Of a stretch of 64,000 nucleotides of DNA, positions 35,429-44,636 are shown one piece after another. The stretch's first letter is position 1, and each line of letters begins with the position of its first letter. This DNA comes from Methylovulum psychrotolerans (GTDB lineage: Bacteria; Pseudomonadota; Gammaproteobacteria; Methylococcales; Methylomonadaceae). The notes under the pieces are model-generated. The model was not told where the DNA came from, made no database searches, and saw nothing but the letters and a program-made list of their open reading frames with translations. The stretch lies in contig NZ_PGFZ01000002.1 in assembly GCF_002923755.1 (NCBI RefSeq), forward strand, positions 1 through 64,000, read 5' to 3'. Position numbers and translations under genes: made by a program.

Positions 35429-35924
35429 GACGGTCGGCATCAATAAACTCACTCCCAAGCAGATATTAACCGACCCCGTGCTATTTTTGGCATTTGGTTT
35501 CGGTTCAGGGCTGGCCAGAAAAGCCCCCGGCACCTTTGGTACTGTTGCCGCCATTCCCTTGTATTGTATGTTTGCACAAACAGAATTGCTGTTGTACAGT
35601 ATTTTGACGCTGCTGGTGACGGGGGTAGGGGTCTGGTTGTGTGGGGTAGCTGCCGACAAGCTGGGCGAGCATGATTTTGGCGGTATTGTCTGGGACGAGA
35701 TTGCCGGATACCTGATCACCTTATGGTTGGTGCCATTCAGTTGGGCGGCGGTGTTTTGGGGCTTTGTGCTGTTCCGTATTTTTGATATTGCTAAACCCTG
35801 GCCTATCCGTTGGATAGACCGCCATGTCCACGGCGGTTTGGGTATTATGCTCGACGATGTGTTGGCCGGGGTATTTGCGGGTATCTTATTATGGCTGATG
35901 GCGGGGCAGGGCTGGTTAAGTTAA
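35412..35924 (+). CDS. pgpA: Phosphatidylglycerophosphatase A
   Basis: A 170-residue membrane phosphatase producing phosphatidylglycerol. It contains GFGSGLARKAPGTFGTVAAIP near residue 30, then VWDEIAGYLITLWLVP and LFRIFDIAKPWPIRWIDRHVHGGLGIMLDDV, the metal-coordinating regions of the family. It is the last gene of the riboflavin operon and is followed by a strong terminator. Confidence 0.96.
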   Translation: MSIFLETVGINKLTPKQILTDPVLFLAFGFGSGLARKAPGTFGTVAAIPLYCMFAQTELLLYSILTLLVTGVGVWLCGVAADKLGEHDFGGIVWDEIAGYLITLWLVPFSWAAVFWGFVLFRIFDIAKPWPIRWIDRHVHGGLGIMLDDVLAGVFAGILLWLMAGQGWLS

Positions 35925-35971
35925 GGCTGTTGGGGGATACCCCCAACAGCCCATAGTTCGCCTGGTTTTTT
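35925..35971 (+). terminator. Strong Rho-independent terminator of the rib operon
   Basis: ggctgttggggg (35925-35936) and cccccaacagcc (35940-35951) form a perfect 12-bp GC-rich stem with a 3-base loop. Six T follow at 35966-35971. It lies directly after pgpA and before the convergent small lipoprotein gene. Confidence 0.85.
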
Positions 35972-35982
35972 GTAGGAATCGC

Positions 35983-36171
35983 TTAAATCGGCAGGTCGTC
36001 AACCTTTTCTGCCGCTTCATCAATTGCATCATGTGCGGTATTGCCTACTGTAGGTACGATAGAAACGACCGCGCCGCCGACCCGCATCGGGACGCTGACA
36101 AGTTTGGTAAACAAGCAGCCTTGTAACAGGCTGGCCAGAGCGACCAATAACAGCGCATTTTTTACTTTCAT
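35983..36171 (-). CDS. Small lipoprotein, DUF6726-like
   Basis: A 62-residue protein with a lipoprotein signal (LLLVALASLLQGC). The short mature part reads VPMRVGGAVVSIVPTVGNTAHDAIDEAAEKVDDLPI. The hydrophobic GGAVVS stretch and the DDLPI end recall a family of tiny proteobacterial lipoproteins. The ribosome binding site AGGAG lies upstream of the ATG. It is a single gene with unknown function. Confidence 0.7.
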   Translation of the reverse strand: MKVKNALLLVALASLLQGCLFTKLVSVPMRVGGAVVSIVPTVGNTAHDAIDEAAEKVDDLPI

Positions 36172-36305
36172 GTTGAACTCCTAAGTGTCATAAAACAGCT
36201 AATCGAAAACGTACAATAACCTGCTCCGTCTGAAACAGCAACTGTGTTGAACTTTTCCCCTTAACCCTTCTTCTTAAGCCCTTTATTTTTCTGTTCTAGG
36301 CCTTC

Positions 36306-38024
36306 ATGAAATCTGCATTGAGCCGTTGCGGCTTTTTAGTTGCCAGTATTATATTATCCGCGTGTAGCTCTTTTGATCCTGCAATGTCTGTGCAGAATGG
36401 CCTTTTACCGTTGGCAAAAATCTTCCCTACCGTCAATTTACCTTCATCGGCATTCGCGGCCAGTATTATTGCCTCGCCCTTGCTGGATACCGCTCACGGT
36501 AAGCCGCGCCTGATTGTGCCTGCATCCGATGGGGTCGTGGCGATATTGGATGCGGAAACGGGCACGTTATTGTGGCGGTTGCAAATGCCTGCCGATCCTG
36601 GCGAGCAAATCCAACTGATTTCTACGCCTGTGATGATAGGCGATAAATTGGTGGTTTCTTATCAATGTTTGCGGCAGGGGGTGCGCACCCGCCACCAATT
36701 GGTGGTGGTCGACCTTAAGCATCAGCGCATTGACGACAGTTTTCCGAGCTTGACCTTTACCGCCGAACAGCCCAGCTCCGACGGTAAGGGTATGGTCAAA
36801 TTTAATCCGCCGACCGTTTTTTCCCATGCCGAGCTAAAACATATTGATAGGGTCGATAGCCAATACGGCTTGGTCTATGCCGCGTTTGGCAATGCGGGTG
36901 ATGTGCAGCCTTATCATGGCTGGGTTTTTGAAATCGATATGGATGCTTGGCGGCGGCAGGGCGTGGCGGGAGCGGTTAAAAATGTCTTATTGACCACGCC
37001 CGAAGCCGATTGCCCGGTGAAAATGGAATACGGCACGCAGGAAATGATTTGTGGCGGCGGCGTGTGGGTGCCGACCGGGCCGCTGGTGGTCGATAATCAA
37101 GGTGATGTCGATTTGTTTATCCCCACAGGTAATGGCCAAGTCGATTTGGTGCGGCATGATTATGCCAATGCTTTGCTGCGGGTTAAACCCGGCTTGCAGT
37201 TTGACGCCGCGTGTGATGCCCAGTTGTGCGAGGCCTTTAATCCGAAGCAACCCAGCGCCGCTTGTTTGGAGTCTTGTAAAAATCTGTTTATTCCCCGTTT
37301 GGCGGCGCATAATGCACCGTTAAAACCGCCTTACCATGAATGTGACGATAAGGATTTTTGGGAGTGTTTGGCGTGGATGGATTATGATTTAGGCGGCAAC
37401 ACGCCGATAAAAGTCAGCCTGCCGAACGGGCAGACCGTGTTGGTGCAAGCGGGTAAGGATGGGGCGGCTTATTTGATTGATGCCGAGCAGTTGGGCAAAC
37501 AATATGACCGCTTGCAAATCGCCCCTGTGTGCGGTTCGGCAACCGATTTATGTAAGCTGAGCTGGGCGGGGATGATTGTGACCCAGCCTGTGCAAACGGC
37601 TGTGGGCGGTGATCCGGTTGTGGTTATCCCGGCCTTCAATGCCGACCAGACCCATTCATCGGGCGTGGTTGCTTTAAAAGTGGTTTTAGCCGATGGCCAG
37701 CCCAGACTCAAGCCCTTTTGGACGTTTCCTAAGGCCGGACAGGCCGAAGCCTTACAGATGTTCAGGAGCCACCCCTCTTTTCCGGCCCTTACCACTCATT
37801 TGGGGGCTAACGGCGAGGCGATTATCTGGATTGTCGACATCGGCACCCACGGTACGCTGTACGGTATCCGCGCCCAAGACGGGGCGGTGGTCGTCAAACA
37901 GACCCTGCAAGGTACTGGCAGGCAATTGTCCATGCCTCTGATTGTTGGGGATATGATTTATCTGTCGTCAAAAATGCCTGGTACGGGTAAGGCGATGATT
38001 GAGGCCTATCGGATTGGCGGTTAG
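36306..38024 (+). CDS. PQQ-like beta-propeller lipoprotein
   Basis: A 572-residue protein with a lipoprotein signal (FLVASIILSAC). The rest has repeated beta-propeller blades: PRLIVPASDGVVAILDAETGTLLWRL near residue 70, AGKDGAAYLIDAEQLGK near residue 380, and TLYGIRAQDGAVVVKQTL near residue 520. Many cysteines occur between residues 235 and 345, which suggests disulfides in the periplasm. It may bind a cofactor or act as a scaffold. I do not recognise a named family and its neighbours give no clue. Confidence 0.7.
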   Translation: MKSALSRCGFLVASIILSACSSFDPAMSVQNGLLPLAKIFPTVNLPSSAFAASIIASPLLDTAHGKPRLIVPASDGVVAILDAETGTLLWRLQMPADPGEQIQLISTPVMIGDKLVVSYQCLRQGVRTRHQLVVVDLKHQRIDDSFPSLTFTAEQPSSDGKGMVKFNPPTVFSHAELKHIDRVDSQYGLVYAAFGNAGDVQPYHGWVFEIDMDAWRRQGVAGAVKNVLLTTPEADCPVKMEYGTQEMICGGGVWVPTGPLVVDNQGDVDLFIPTGNGQVDLVRHDYANALLRVKPGLQFDAACDAQLCEAFNPKQPSAACLESCKNLFIPRLAAHNAPLKPPYHECDDKDFWECLAWMDYDLGGNTPIKVSLPNGQTVLVQAGKDGAAYLIDAEQLGKQYDRLQIAPVCGSATDLCKLSWAGMIVTQPVQTAVGGDPVVVIPAFNADQTHSSGVVALKVVLADGQPRLKPFWTFPKAGQAEALQMFRSHPSFPALTTHLGANGEAIIWIVDIGTHGTLYGIRAQDGAVVVKQTLQGTGRQLSMPLIVGDMIYLSSKMPGTGKAMIEAYRIGG

Positions 38025-38101
38025 GCGTGCCTAATTAGACTTTTTACCAAAATAATGCAAAAATCCGGTTTATACATCACGCTAAATCCTTTATTACGCC
38101 A

Positions 38102-39424
38102 ATGCTGATTCGTTTTGGATGTGCCAACTACAAATCCATTTATGGCTATCAAGAATTGCTGTTCACTGCCTCTAGCTTGAAAGATCCTCAAGCTGATGTG
38201 CTGAAAAACGTTGGTATCCCTGAGCCTGTTTTGCCCAGTATTGGCATTTATGGGGCGAATGCGTCAGGGAAGACGAATATGATTGAGGCCTTGGCGTTTT
38301 TAGTGGGTTTTATTAATGATTCTTATGCGCAAGCTAAGCCAAATGGCATTAAGCGGTCTATCTTTAAGCTAAATTCCAATGCCAAAGTTGAAGTAAGCGA
38401 GTTCGACATTGATTTTATCTTTGCCGATAAGCATTATCATTATGGATTTAAAATTAATGATGAGGCGGTGGCAGAAGAATGGTTGTTTGCTTATGCTTAT
38501 GATAAGCGTAAATCTAGGAAGGTCTTATTTCATAGAAGTATAGCCGAAGAGAATGTTTATAAATTCAGCAGCCATTTAAAAGGTGAAAATAGGCTTATTG
38601 CCAAGCTTACTAGGGCGAACAGCTTATATTTGAGTACGGCGGCCCAAAATAATCACGAACTTTTAGGGGCGATTTATAGCTGTTTTAACTTAAGTTTTTT
38701 CTTTAGGATTAATTATAATTATCATCAACAGCTTTTGCAGTCATTGTTTATGGTACCTATTCTTAAGGAATGTGGCACATTAAAGCAAGTATCTTATTTT
38801 ATAAGTAATTCTGGATCAGGAATAGATGCTGTTGAATTAAAAACCAAAGACCGTGACGATATTGAGCTTAAGATCTTAAACGGCTTACAAAATGTTGTTA
38901 ATGATTCTTTAGGCGACCACGCCCTCAATATGGATACTTTGATTAAAGATGGCGATATTATTGAACTGGCTCATAAGGATCAACACGGCAATATTGTACC
39001 GTTTGATTTGGAAGAGGAAAGCCTTGGCACTAAAGCGCTGGTCGCGTTATTAGCCCCTGCATTTAAAGTCTTAAATCAGGGCGGTGTCTTTATTGTTGAT
39101 GAAATTGAATCTAGCCTGCATGTGTTCTTAACCCTTCAAATAATCAAGCTGTTTAACCGTAAAGAGACCAACCCCAAAGGGGCGCAGTTGCTCTTCACCA
39201 CGCATGAAACCCATATTTTGTGCAGCAATATCTTAAGGCGCGACCAGATTTGGTTTTCTGAAAAAGCGCCGGATGGCGCGACCGTCATCGCCCCTTTAAC
39301 GGATTACCAATTACGCGCAACGGACAATATCCAAAAAGGTTATTTAGAAGGGCGGTTTGGTGCCATTCCGTTCTTGGGGGATATGCAACAGCTTTTCCAA
39401 AGCGAAAGCCCTTCCAATGGCTAG
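38102..39424 (+). CDS. rloA: RloA-like ABC-type ATPase of a defence pair
   Basis: A 440-residue ATPase. Walker A is GIYGANASGKTNMIEAL (residues 48-64). The signature region is EEESLGTKALVALLAPAF, Walker B is GGVFIVDEIESSLHVFL and the switch His is in LLFTTHETHIL. The start MLIRFGCANYKSIYGYQELLFTA is typical of RloA/AbiLi proteins. The gene is more AT-rich than its neighbours and overlaps rloB by 8 bases. RloA-RloB is related to the lactococcal AbiL abortive infection system. Defence function here is inferred. Confidence 0.85.
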   Translation: MLIRFGCANYKSIYGYQELLFTASSLKDPQADVLKNVGIPEPVLPSIGIYGANASGKTNMIEALAFLVGFINDSYAQAKPNGIKRSIFKLNSNAKVEVSEFDIDFIFADKHYHYGFKINDEAVAEEWLFAYAYDKRKSRKVLFHRSIAEENVYKFSSHLKGENRLIAKLTRANSLYLSTAAQNNHELLGAIYSCFNLSFFFRINYNYHQQLLQSLFMVPILKECGTLKQVSYFISNSGSGIDAVELKTKDRDDIELKILNGLQNVVNDSLGDHALNMDTLIKDGDIIELAHKDQHGNIVPFDLEEESLGTKALVALLAPAFKVLNQGGVFIVDEIESSLHVFLTLQIIKLFNRKETNPKGAQLLFTTHETHILCSNILRRDQIWFSEKAPDGATVIAPLTDYQLRATDNIQKGYLEGRFGAIPFLGDMQQLFQSESPSNG

Positions 39425-40085
39425 AAAAATTCCGTCCTCCAGACCGACAAGCCGGAAACCAGCCAATAAGTCCCCTAAGTTTTTAATTATCGCGGTCTGC
39501 GAAGGCAAAAACACGGAACCGGCATATTTGAAAAGTTTTGCCAGGCATTATGGTAACGGCTTGGTGGAGGTTGAGACGGTAGCCCCGGCCGGTGCGCCCT
39601 TAACGATTGTGCAGACCGCTGTCGCCCGAAAAAAGGCGCGTGACGGGCGGAAGAAAACCGATAGTTTTGATAAGCTGTTTGAAGTCTGGGCGGTATTCGA
39701 TAGGGATGAGCATCCCAATATCCCCCAAGCGCTTGATATGGCCAAAGCCAATAACGTGCAGATAGCCATATCCAATCCCTGCATAGAAATCTGGCCGTTA
39801 TTGCATTTTGCAGACCATCAAGCCCCTATTCACAGGCATAAGTTGCAACGGGAATTGGCGGAACACATGCCAAGCTATCAGTCGGACGGCAGTAAAATAA
39901 TTGACTTTGAAGCCATTAAAGATAGGTTTACGGTAGCCAGAACCCGCGCAGAACGGCAATTGGCCGGGCATGAGGCTACGGGCGATCCGTATGGGAACCC
40001 GTCAACCACGCTCTATCGGTTATTGGATAAAATTATACAAAATGGCATTGTGCCTAGCTCTGGGGATGGGCATAAAACTACCTGA
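39417..40085 (+). CDS. rloB: RloB-like TOPRIM-type effector
   Basis: A 222-residue RloB family protein (PF13707). Visible features are FLIIAVCEGKNTEPAYLKSF (residues 22-41), WAVFDRDEHPNI with an Asp-x-Asp pair (95, 97), and ISNPCIEIWPLLHF (118-131). These fit a TOPRIM-like nuclease core. The N-terminus is basic and Lys-rich. Start at 39417 inside rloA fits the family and gives an 8-base overlap. Together with RloA it should form an ATPase-gated nuclease that acts on infection. Confidence 0.88.
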   Translation: MARKIPSSRPTSRKPANKSPKFLIIAVCEGKNTEPAYLKSFARHYGNGLVEVETVAPAGAPLTIVQTAVARKKARDGRKKTDSFDKLFEVWAVFDRDEHPNIPQALDMAKANNVQIAISNPCIEIWPLLHFADHQAPIHRHKLQRELAEHMPSYQSDGSKIIDFEAIKDRFTVARTRAERQLAGHEATGDPYGNPSTTLYRLLDKIIQNGIVPSSGDGHKTT

Positions 40086-40134
40086 AAATGGTTTTCTGAA
40101 CCTAATTTAACCCCTGTGGGAAAAATATAAGCCT

Positions 40135-40803
40135 ATGCGACTTTTGCTAGTAGAAGATGATGAGATACTCGGTGACGGTTTGGTCGCTGGTTTGACGATG
40201 GAAGGCTATGCGGTGGATTGGCTGACCAACGGTAAGTTAGCGGACGAGGCCCTTAAGCTGAACAGCTATGAGCTGATTGTACTGGATTTAAACCTGCCGG
40301 ATATGGACGGCTTGTCGATTCTACGCGCCCTGCGCTCGCGTAAGGACGAAACGCCTGTCATGGTGCTGACGGCCAGGGATACCGTGCCGGACCGCGTGTT
40401 GGGGCTGGACAGCGGTGCCGATGATTTTGTCATTAAGCCGTTTGATCTGGACGAAGTCTGTGCCCGGCTCCGCGCGTTGGCGCGGCGCAATGAAGGCCGG
40501 AGTGTGCCGACGATTGAATATAAAGGTGTGGTGCTGGATCCGGCGGCGCATCAGGTGACATTCAACAATGAAAAAGTTGAGTTGTCGCAAAAAGAATTCG
40601 AGATACTTAATTTTTTAATGGGCAATATCGGGCGGGTGATTTCCCGCGCCCGGCTGGAAGAGAGTTTGTATTCGTGGAATGCCGACATCGAAAGTAATAC
40701 AGTTGAGGTGCATATCCACCATTTGCGCAAAAAGCTTGATGCCAGCCTGATCCGCACGGTGCGCGGGGTCGGTTACATTATTGACAGCGACACCGGACAA
40801 TGA
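40135..40803 (+). CDS. OmpR-family response regulator (QseB/PmrA-like)
   Basis: A 222-residue two-domain regulator. The receiver has LLLVEDDEILGDGL, the phosphorylated Asp in LIVLDLNLPDMDG, and the Thr/Lys switch in VLTARDT and VIKPFDLDE. The C-terminal winged helix ends VEVHIHHLRKKLDASLIRTVRGVGYII. Its stop overlaps the kinase start by 4 bases. QseB/PmrA subgroup is inferred. Targets are unknown. Confidence 0.93.
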   Translation: MRLLLVEDDEILGDGLVAGLTMEGYAVDWLTNGKLADEALKLNSYELIVLDLNLPDMDGLSILRALRSRKDETPVMVLTARDTVPDRVLGLDSGADDFVIKPFDLDEVCARLRALARRNEGRSVPTIEYKGVVLDPAAHQVTFNNEKVELSQKEFEILNFLMGNIGRVISRARLEESLYSWNADIESNTVEVHIHHLRKKLDASLIRTVRGVGYIIDSDTGQ

Positions 40804-42401
40804 ATTATTCCTTACGCCAATTATTGCTGGTCAGTCTGCTGTCGGCGGCGATGCTGATTTGGGGCATTGCCGCCTATGTCAGTTACAAGCAGACCCGCAC
40901 CGAAGTCGCCAATCTGTTCGATGCCGAGCTGTCGCAATCGGCACGGGTGTTACATGCCTTTGTCGAAAGCTTGTTGCGTGAAGGCTCGTTGTCGAGTTTA
41001 TGGAGCCAAGGGCAGTTGGATAAAAATCTCCATGATTATGCTTTAAAGCATAAGTTTAAGCGCAAAAACGGTGTGCAGTTATGGGCATGGAATACCGATT
41101 TTTTTGCCCAGTCTAACGACAAGCCAAATTTTTCTGTGCAGGGTTTTGATAAGGGGCGTATCGACAGCCAGTTATGGTATGTGTTTGACGATGTCCTGCA
41201 AGCCAATGCCTTAGGCCGGGATTATGAGCGCAAAATCGCTTTCCAGCTCTGGTCGAAAAAAGATGGCCTGTTGCTGCGCTCGGAAAGCGCGCCTAAATTC
41301 GCTTTTTCTAAAGAGGATGACGGTTTCAGCCAAGCCAATATTGACGGGCAGTTATGGCATGTCTTTAGTATTTCCGATGCGACAGGCCAATATGTGGTGC
41401 ATGTCGGGCAGAAGGAAGAGATCCGCGCCGAATTGACCGATGAAATTTCCGCGCATACAGCGTTGCAGTTGCTGATAGGCCTGCCGTTTTTGGGCTTGGT
41501 GATTTGGTTTATTGTCGGGCATTGTTTAAAGCCTTTGGATAGGCTAGAGCGGTCATTGTCCAAGCGTGAGGCCAGTTATCTTAAGCCTTTGTCCACGCGC
41601 AAACTGCCCAATGAGATTTTGCCCGTGGTCTACGAAATTAACAACCTGTTCGCCCAGCTTGAGCAGGCGTTTGAGCATGAGCGGCGTTTTACCTCGGATG
41701 CCGCGCATGAGCTGCGGACACCGCTGGCGGGTTTATTGACCCAAGCCCAAGTGGCTTTGCGTACCCATGATGATGATGTCCGCAAGCAGGCCTTAAAGCG
41801 CATCGAGCAGGCGGTCAATCGGATGACCTATATGGTGCAACAATTGTTGACCTTTTCGCGGATTGAATCCAGCGCGGAATTTTTGACCCAAGAGCCGACA
41901 CCTTTAGGGCGTGAGGTGGTGCAGATCGTCGCCGAATTGGAGCCGGAAGCGTATAAAAAAGGCATTTTTATGGAATTTGTCGAGGATAACCCGCCGCCTG
42001 TGCAGGTGAATCCGCCGCTGATGGCGATTTTAATCCGTAACATCATTGATAACGCCATTAAGTATACCCCTGCCAAAGGTTCGATCCTGATTAGCTTGGT
42101 AGAGAAAGACGGTCAGTTGCTGTTATCGGTGGAAGATTCGGGGCCGGGCATTGCCCCTGACCAGTATGAAAAATCCCTGCAACGCTTCCACCGTTGTACG
42201 GAAACGGCGCATACCGCGCCGGGTACGGGCTTGGGGTTCTCGATTGTCGAGCGTATTGCCGCCATCCACAATGCCGATTTGATACTGGGTGTGTCGCAGT
42301 TGGGCGGCCTGAAAGTGACTATCGGCTTCCCTTTGCAAAAAGCCGACAGCAACCAATCGTGGCAACGCAAGCTGAGTTTTTTCAAAAGCTTGGCGGAATA
42401 G
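40800..42401 (+). CDS. Membrane sensor histidine kinase (QseC-like)
   Basis: A 533-residue kinase. Two membrane helices near residues 7-27 and 220-240 bracket a periplasmic sensor domain of about 190 residues with two similar halves (DSQLWYVFDDV and DGQLWHVFSIS), resembling the 2CSK_N domain of QseC but longer. The H-box is SDAAHELRTPLAGLLTQ. The N-box is IRNIIDNAIKYTP, and G boxes follow in VEDSGPGIAPDQ and GTGLGFSIVERI. It is longer than QseC (about 450), mostly in the sensor. The stimulus is unknown. Confidence 0.9.
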   Translation: MNYSLRQLLLVSLLSAAMLIWGIAAYVSYKQTRTEVANLFDAELSQSARVLHAFVESLLREGSLSSLWSQGQLDKNLHDYALKHKFKRKNGVQLWAWNTDFFAQSNDKPNFSVQGFDKGRIDSQLWYVFDDVLQANALGRDYERKIAFQLWSKKDGLLLRSESAPKFAFSKEDDGFSQANIDGQLWHVFSISDATGQYVVHVGQKEEIRAELTDEISAHTALQLLIGLPFLGLVIWFIVGHCLKPLDRLERSLSKREASYLKPLSTRKLPNEILPVVYEINNLFAQLEQAFEHERRFTSDAAHELRTPLAGLLTQAQVALRTHDDDVRKQALKRIEQAVNRMTYMVQQLLTFSRIESSAEFLTQEPTPLGREVVQIVAELEPEAYKKGIFMEFVEDNPPPVQVNPPLMAILIRNIIDNAIKYTPAKGSILISLVEKDGQLLLSVEDSGPGIAPDQYEKSLQRFHRCTETAHTAPGTGLGFSIVERIAAIHNADLILGVSQLGGLKVTIGFPLQKADSNQSWQRKLSFFKSLAE

Positions 42402-42427
42402 GCCGCAGAGCACTTAAGATAAATACT

Positions 42428-43285
42428 TTACCGTTCGGCAATGACCGGATTTGCTAAAGTGCCGATACCTTCAATCTCTACGCGCACGGTTTGCCCCGGC
42501 TTTAAATAGCCGCGCGGTTTCATTTTTACCCCAACCCCCGCTGGTGTGCCGGTAGCGATCACATCGCCGGGCTCTAGGGTCATGGCCTGCGATAAATAGG
42601 CGACCATTTCATAGCAGTTAAACAGCATTTGTCCGGTATTGGCGTTTTGCCGCAACTCGTCGTCCACCCACGTTTTAATTGTCAGATTATGCGGGTCGGG
42701 GATTTCGTCGGCGGTGACCAGCCACGGCCCTAATGGCCCGCAAGTGTCGAACGATTTGCCGACCATCATGGTCGGGGCGTGCATTTGCCAATCCCGCACG
42801 GAGACATCGTTGGCGACGGTAAAACCGGCAATGACTTCGCGGGCTTTGTCTACGGGGACATGGCGGCAGCGTTGACCGATGACAAAGGCCAGTTCACCCT
42901 CGTAATCGAGCTTATCGGATACTTTCGGTTGCTGGATGGCCGTGCCGTGTCCGATGACACAAGTGCTTTGTTTGGTGAAAAAACTGGGATATTCGGGGCG
43001 TTCACGGCCTGTCTCGGCAATATGGTCGGCATAGTTAAGGCTGATGGCCAGATATTTTCCTGGTCTTGGCACAGGTGATGCTAGGATAACTTCGTTTAAA
43101 GGGATGCGCCTGCCCTGGCCGCTGATAAGCCATTGTTGCATCGCGGCCATTGCAGTAGTGCCTGCCGCGAGAAAGTCCAACATTTGTGCGGGCAGGTCGG
43201 GGCTACCATCACTATCAATGACATAGTTGCCGACGACTGCACCCATTCGGGTGCTATTTTGGTGCGTAAAAGTGACGAGTTTCAT
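42428..43285 (-). CDS. Fumarylacetoacetate hydrolase family protein
   Basis: A 285-residue FAH-superfamily enzyme. The metal site is EGELAFVIGQ, and the substrate region includes NYADHIAETG, ANDVSVRDWQ, KSFDTCGPLGPWLVTADEI and GDVIATGTPAGVGVKMKP. Members hydrolyse or decarboxylate oxo-acids, for example acylpyruvates or oxaloacetate. The exact substrate cannot be read from the sequence. It is transcribed alone, opposite to rpe and the kinase. Confidence 0.9.
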   Translation of the reverse strand: MKLVTFTHQNSTRMGAVVGNYVIDSDGSPDLPAQMLDFLAAGTTAMAAMQQWLISGQGRRIPLNEVILASPVPRPGKYLAISLNYADHIAETGRERPEYPSFFTKQSTCVIGHGTAIQQPKVSDKLDYEGELAFVIGQRCRHVPVDKAREVIAGFTVANDVSVRDWQMHAPTMMVGKSFDTCGPLGPWLVTADEIPDPHNLTIKTWVDDELRQNANTGQMLFNCYEMVAYLSQAMTLEPGDVIATGTPAGVGVKMKPRGYLKPGQTVRVEIEGIGTLANPVIAER

Positions 43286-43581
43286 GATGAGTTCCTAGGA
43301 GCAAGGTTTTTAGTAAAGTGCGGCTATGAGTAAATCGGGTAACTAGTTGATATTTTTTGGCTTGGATGCGTTTTGATGGGCAAAGCTCGGCCACTCTGTG
43401 ACTTATTTACAATTGACGGTATTGTGTCGGCAATGTTATCGTTTGCTAAACTCTACAAGCACAGGGCGTGGCGGCTCTGCCGATAGGCGGCGGTGGAGAC
43501 AATATAACAATAAACTATAACGTAAGTACCCCCAGTGAAACAATTGCTGACGGGTTTTTTTAATAACGAGGAATACGAGAA

Positions 43582-44253
43582 ATGAAACCAAATTGGATTG
43601 CCCCTTCTATTTTATCCGCCAATTTCGCCAAATTAGGCGAAGAAGTCGATAACGTGTTGGCTGCTGGGGCCGATATTGTCCATTTTGACGTGATGGACAA
43701 CCATTTCGTCCCTAATTTGACCATCGGGCCTTTAGTGTGTGAAGCATTAAGAAAGCACGGTGTCACTGCACCGATTGACGTGCATTTAATGGTAGAACCT
43801 GTTGACCGCATTATCCCTGATTTTGCCAAAGCAGGTGCGAGCATTATTACGTTTCATCCTGAAGCGTCTATACATATTGACCGGACTTTGCAATTGATCC
43901 ATGACAACGGTTGCAAAGCGGGTTTGGTATTTAATCCGGGTACCCCTTTGCATTATCTGGATTACGTTATGGATAAGCTGGACATCATCTTATTGATGTC
44001 GGTCAATCCAGGTTTCGGCGGCCAATCGTTTATCCCTTCCGCATTGGATAAATTGCGCCAAGTCAGAAAAATCATCGATGACAGCGGCTTAGACATTCGT
44101 TTAGAAATCGACGGTGGCGTCAAAGCCGATAACATCCGTGCCATTAAGGCGGCGGGCGCCGATACTTTTGTGGCCGGTTCGGCGATTTTTAACCAACCGG
44201 ATTATAAAAAAGTGATTGATGATATGCGGGTGGAATTAGCGTTGGCCGAGTAA
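43582..44253 (+). CDS. rpe: Ribulose-phosphate 3-epimerase
   Basis: A 223-residue TIM-barrel enzyme interconverting ribulose-5-phosphate and xylulose-5-phosphate. Motifs are [49 protein letters not shown] and [12 protein letters not shown], followed by [11 protein letters not shown]. The ribosome binding site CGAGGAAT is upstream. In a methanotroph it would serve the ribulose monophosphate cycle, but it is also general pentose phosphate metabolism. Confidence 0.97.
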   Translation: MKPNWIAPSILSANFAKLGEEVDNVLAAGADIVHFDVMDNHFVPNLTIGPLVCEALRKHGVTAPIDVHLMVEPVDRIIPDFAKAGASIITFHPEASIHIDRTLQLIHDNGCKAGLVFNPGTPLHYLDYVMDKLDIILLMSVNPGFGGQSFIPSALDKLRQVRKIIDDSGLDIRLEIDGGVKADNIRAIKAAGADTFVAGSAIFNQPDYKKVIDDMRVELALAE

Positions 44254-44303
44254 ACTGACGGGTATCCGGCAAGGATACGGCAGGCTGTCAGATTCTGAAA
44301 ATG

Positions 44304-44340
44304 CCGCCGCAACCTCAATATCGGTTGTGGCGGTGTTTCT
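44304..44340 (+). terminator. Rho-independent terminator after rpe; rest of 44254-44636 without gene
   Basis: ccgccgcaacc (44304-44314) pairs with ggttgtggcgg (44323-44333) with one G-U pair, followed by tgtttct. The remaining bases to 44636 are the AT-rich leader of the next gene and show no coding potential. Confidence 0.75.
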
Positions 44341-44636
44341 TCGGAAAAGTTTTCTAGCTTTATCCCAGTTTGCATAGGGTATCACCCTATTGTCGCTAAA
44401 GGCCTGTGATGGCCGACAACTCAGCCGACAGACATGCCAAGCGTTTTAATCGTCATAAATTAGTGGGTTAATGCCTATACCCCTATCATTGCCATCGTGC
44501 AAAAATGTTTCTTCTTTCAAAAATGCTCATTTTAAGTTAATCCGCGTGTAGCAATAAAACTACTGTAGATAAGATATTTTTAAGCCGTTCTTTGAGAGGT
44601 TATCCCTCCTCTATAAATTTATTGGAAATTCAAAAT

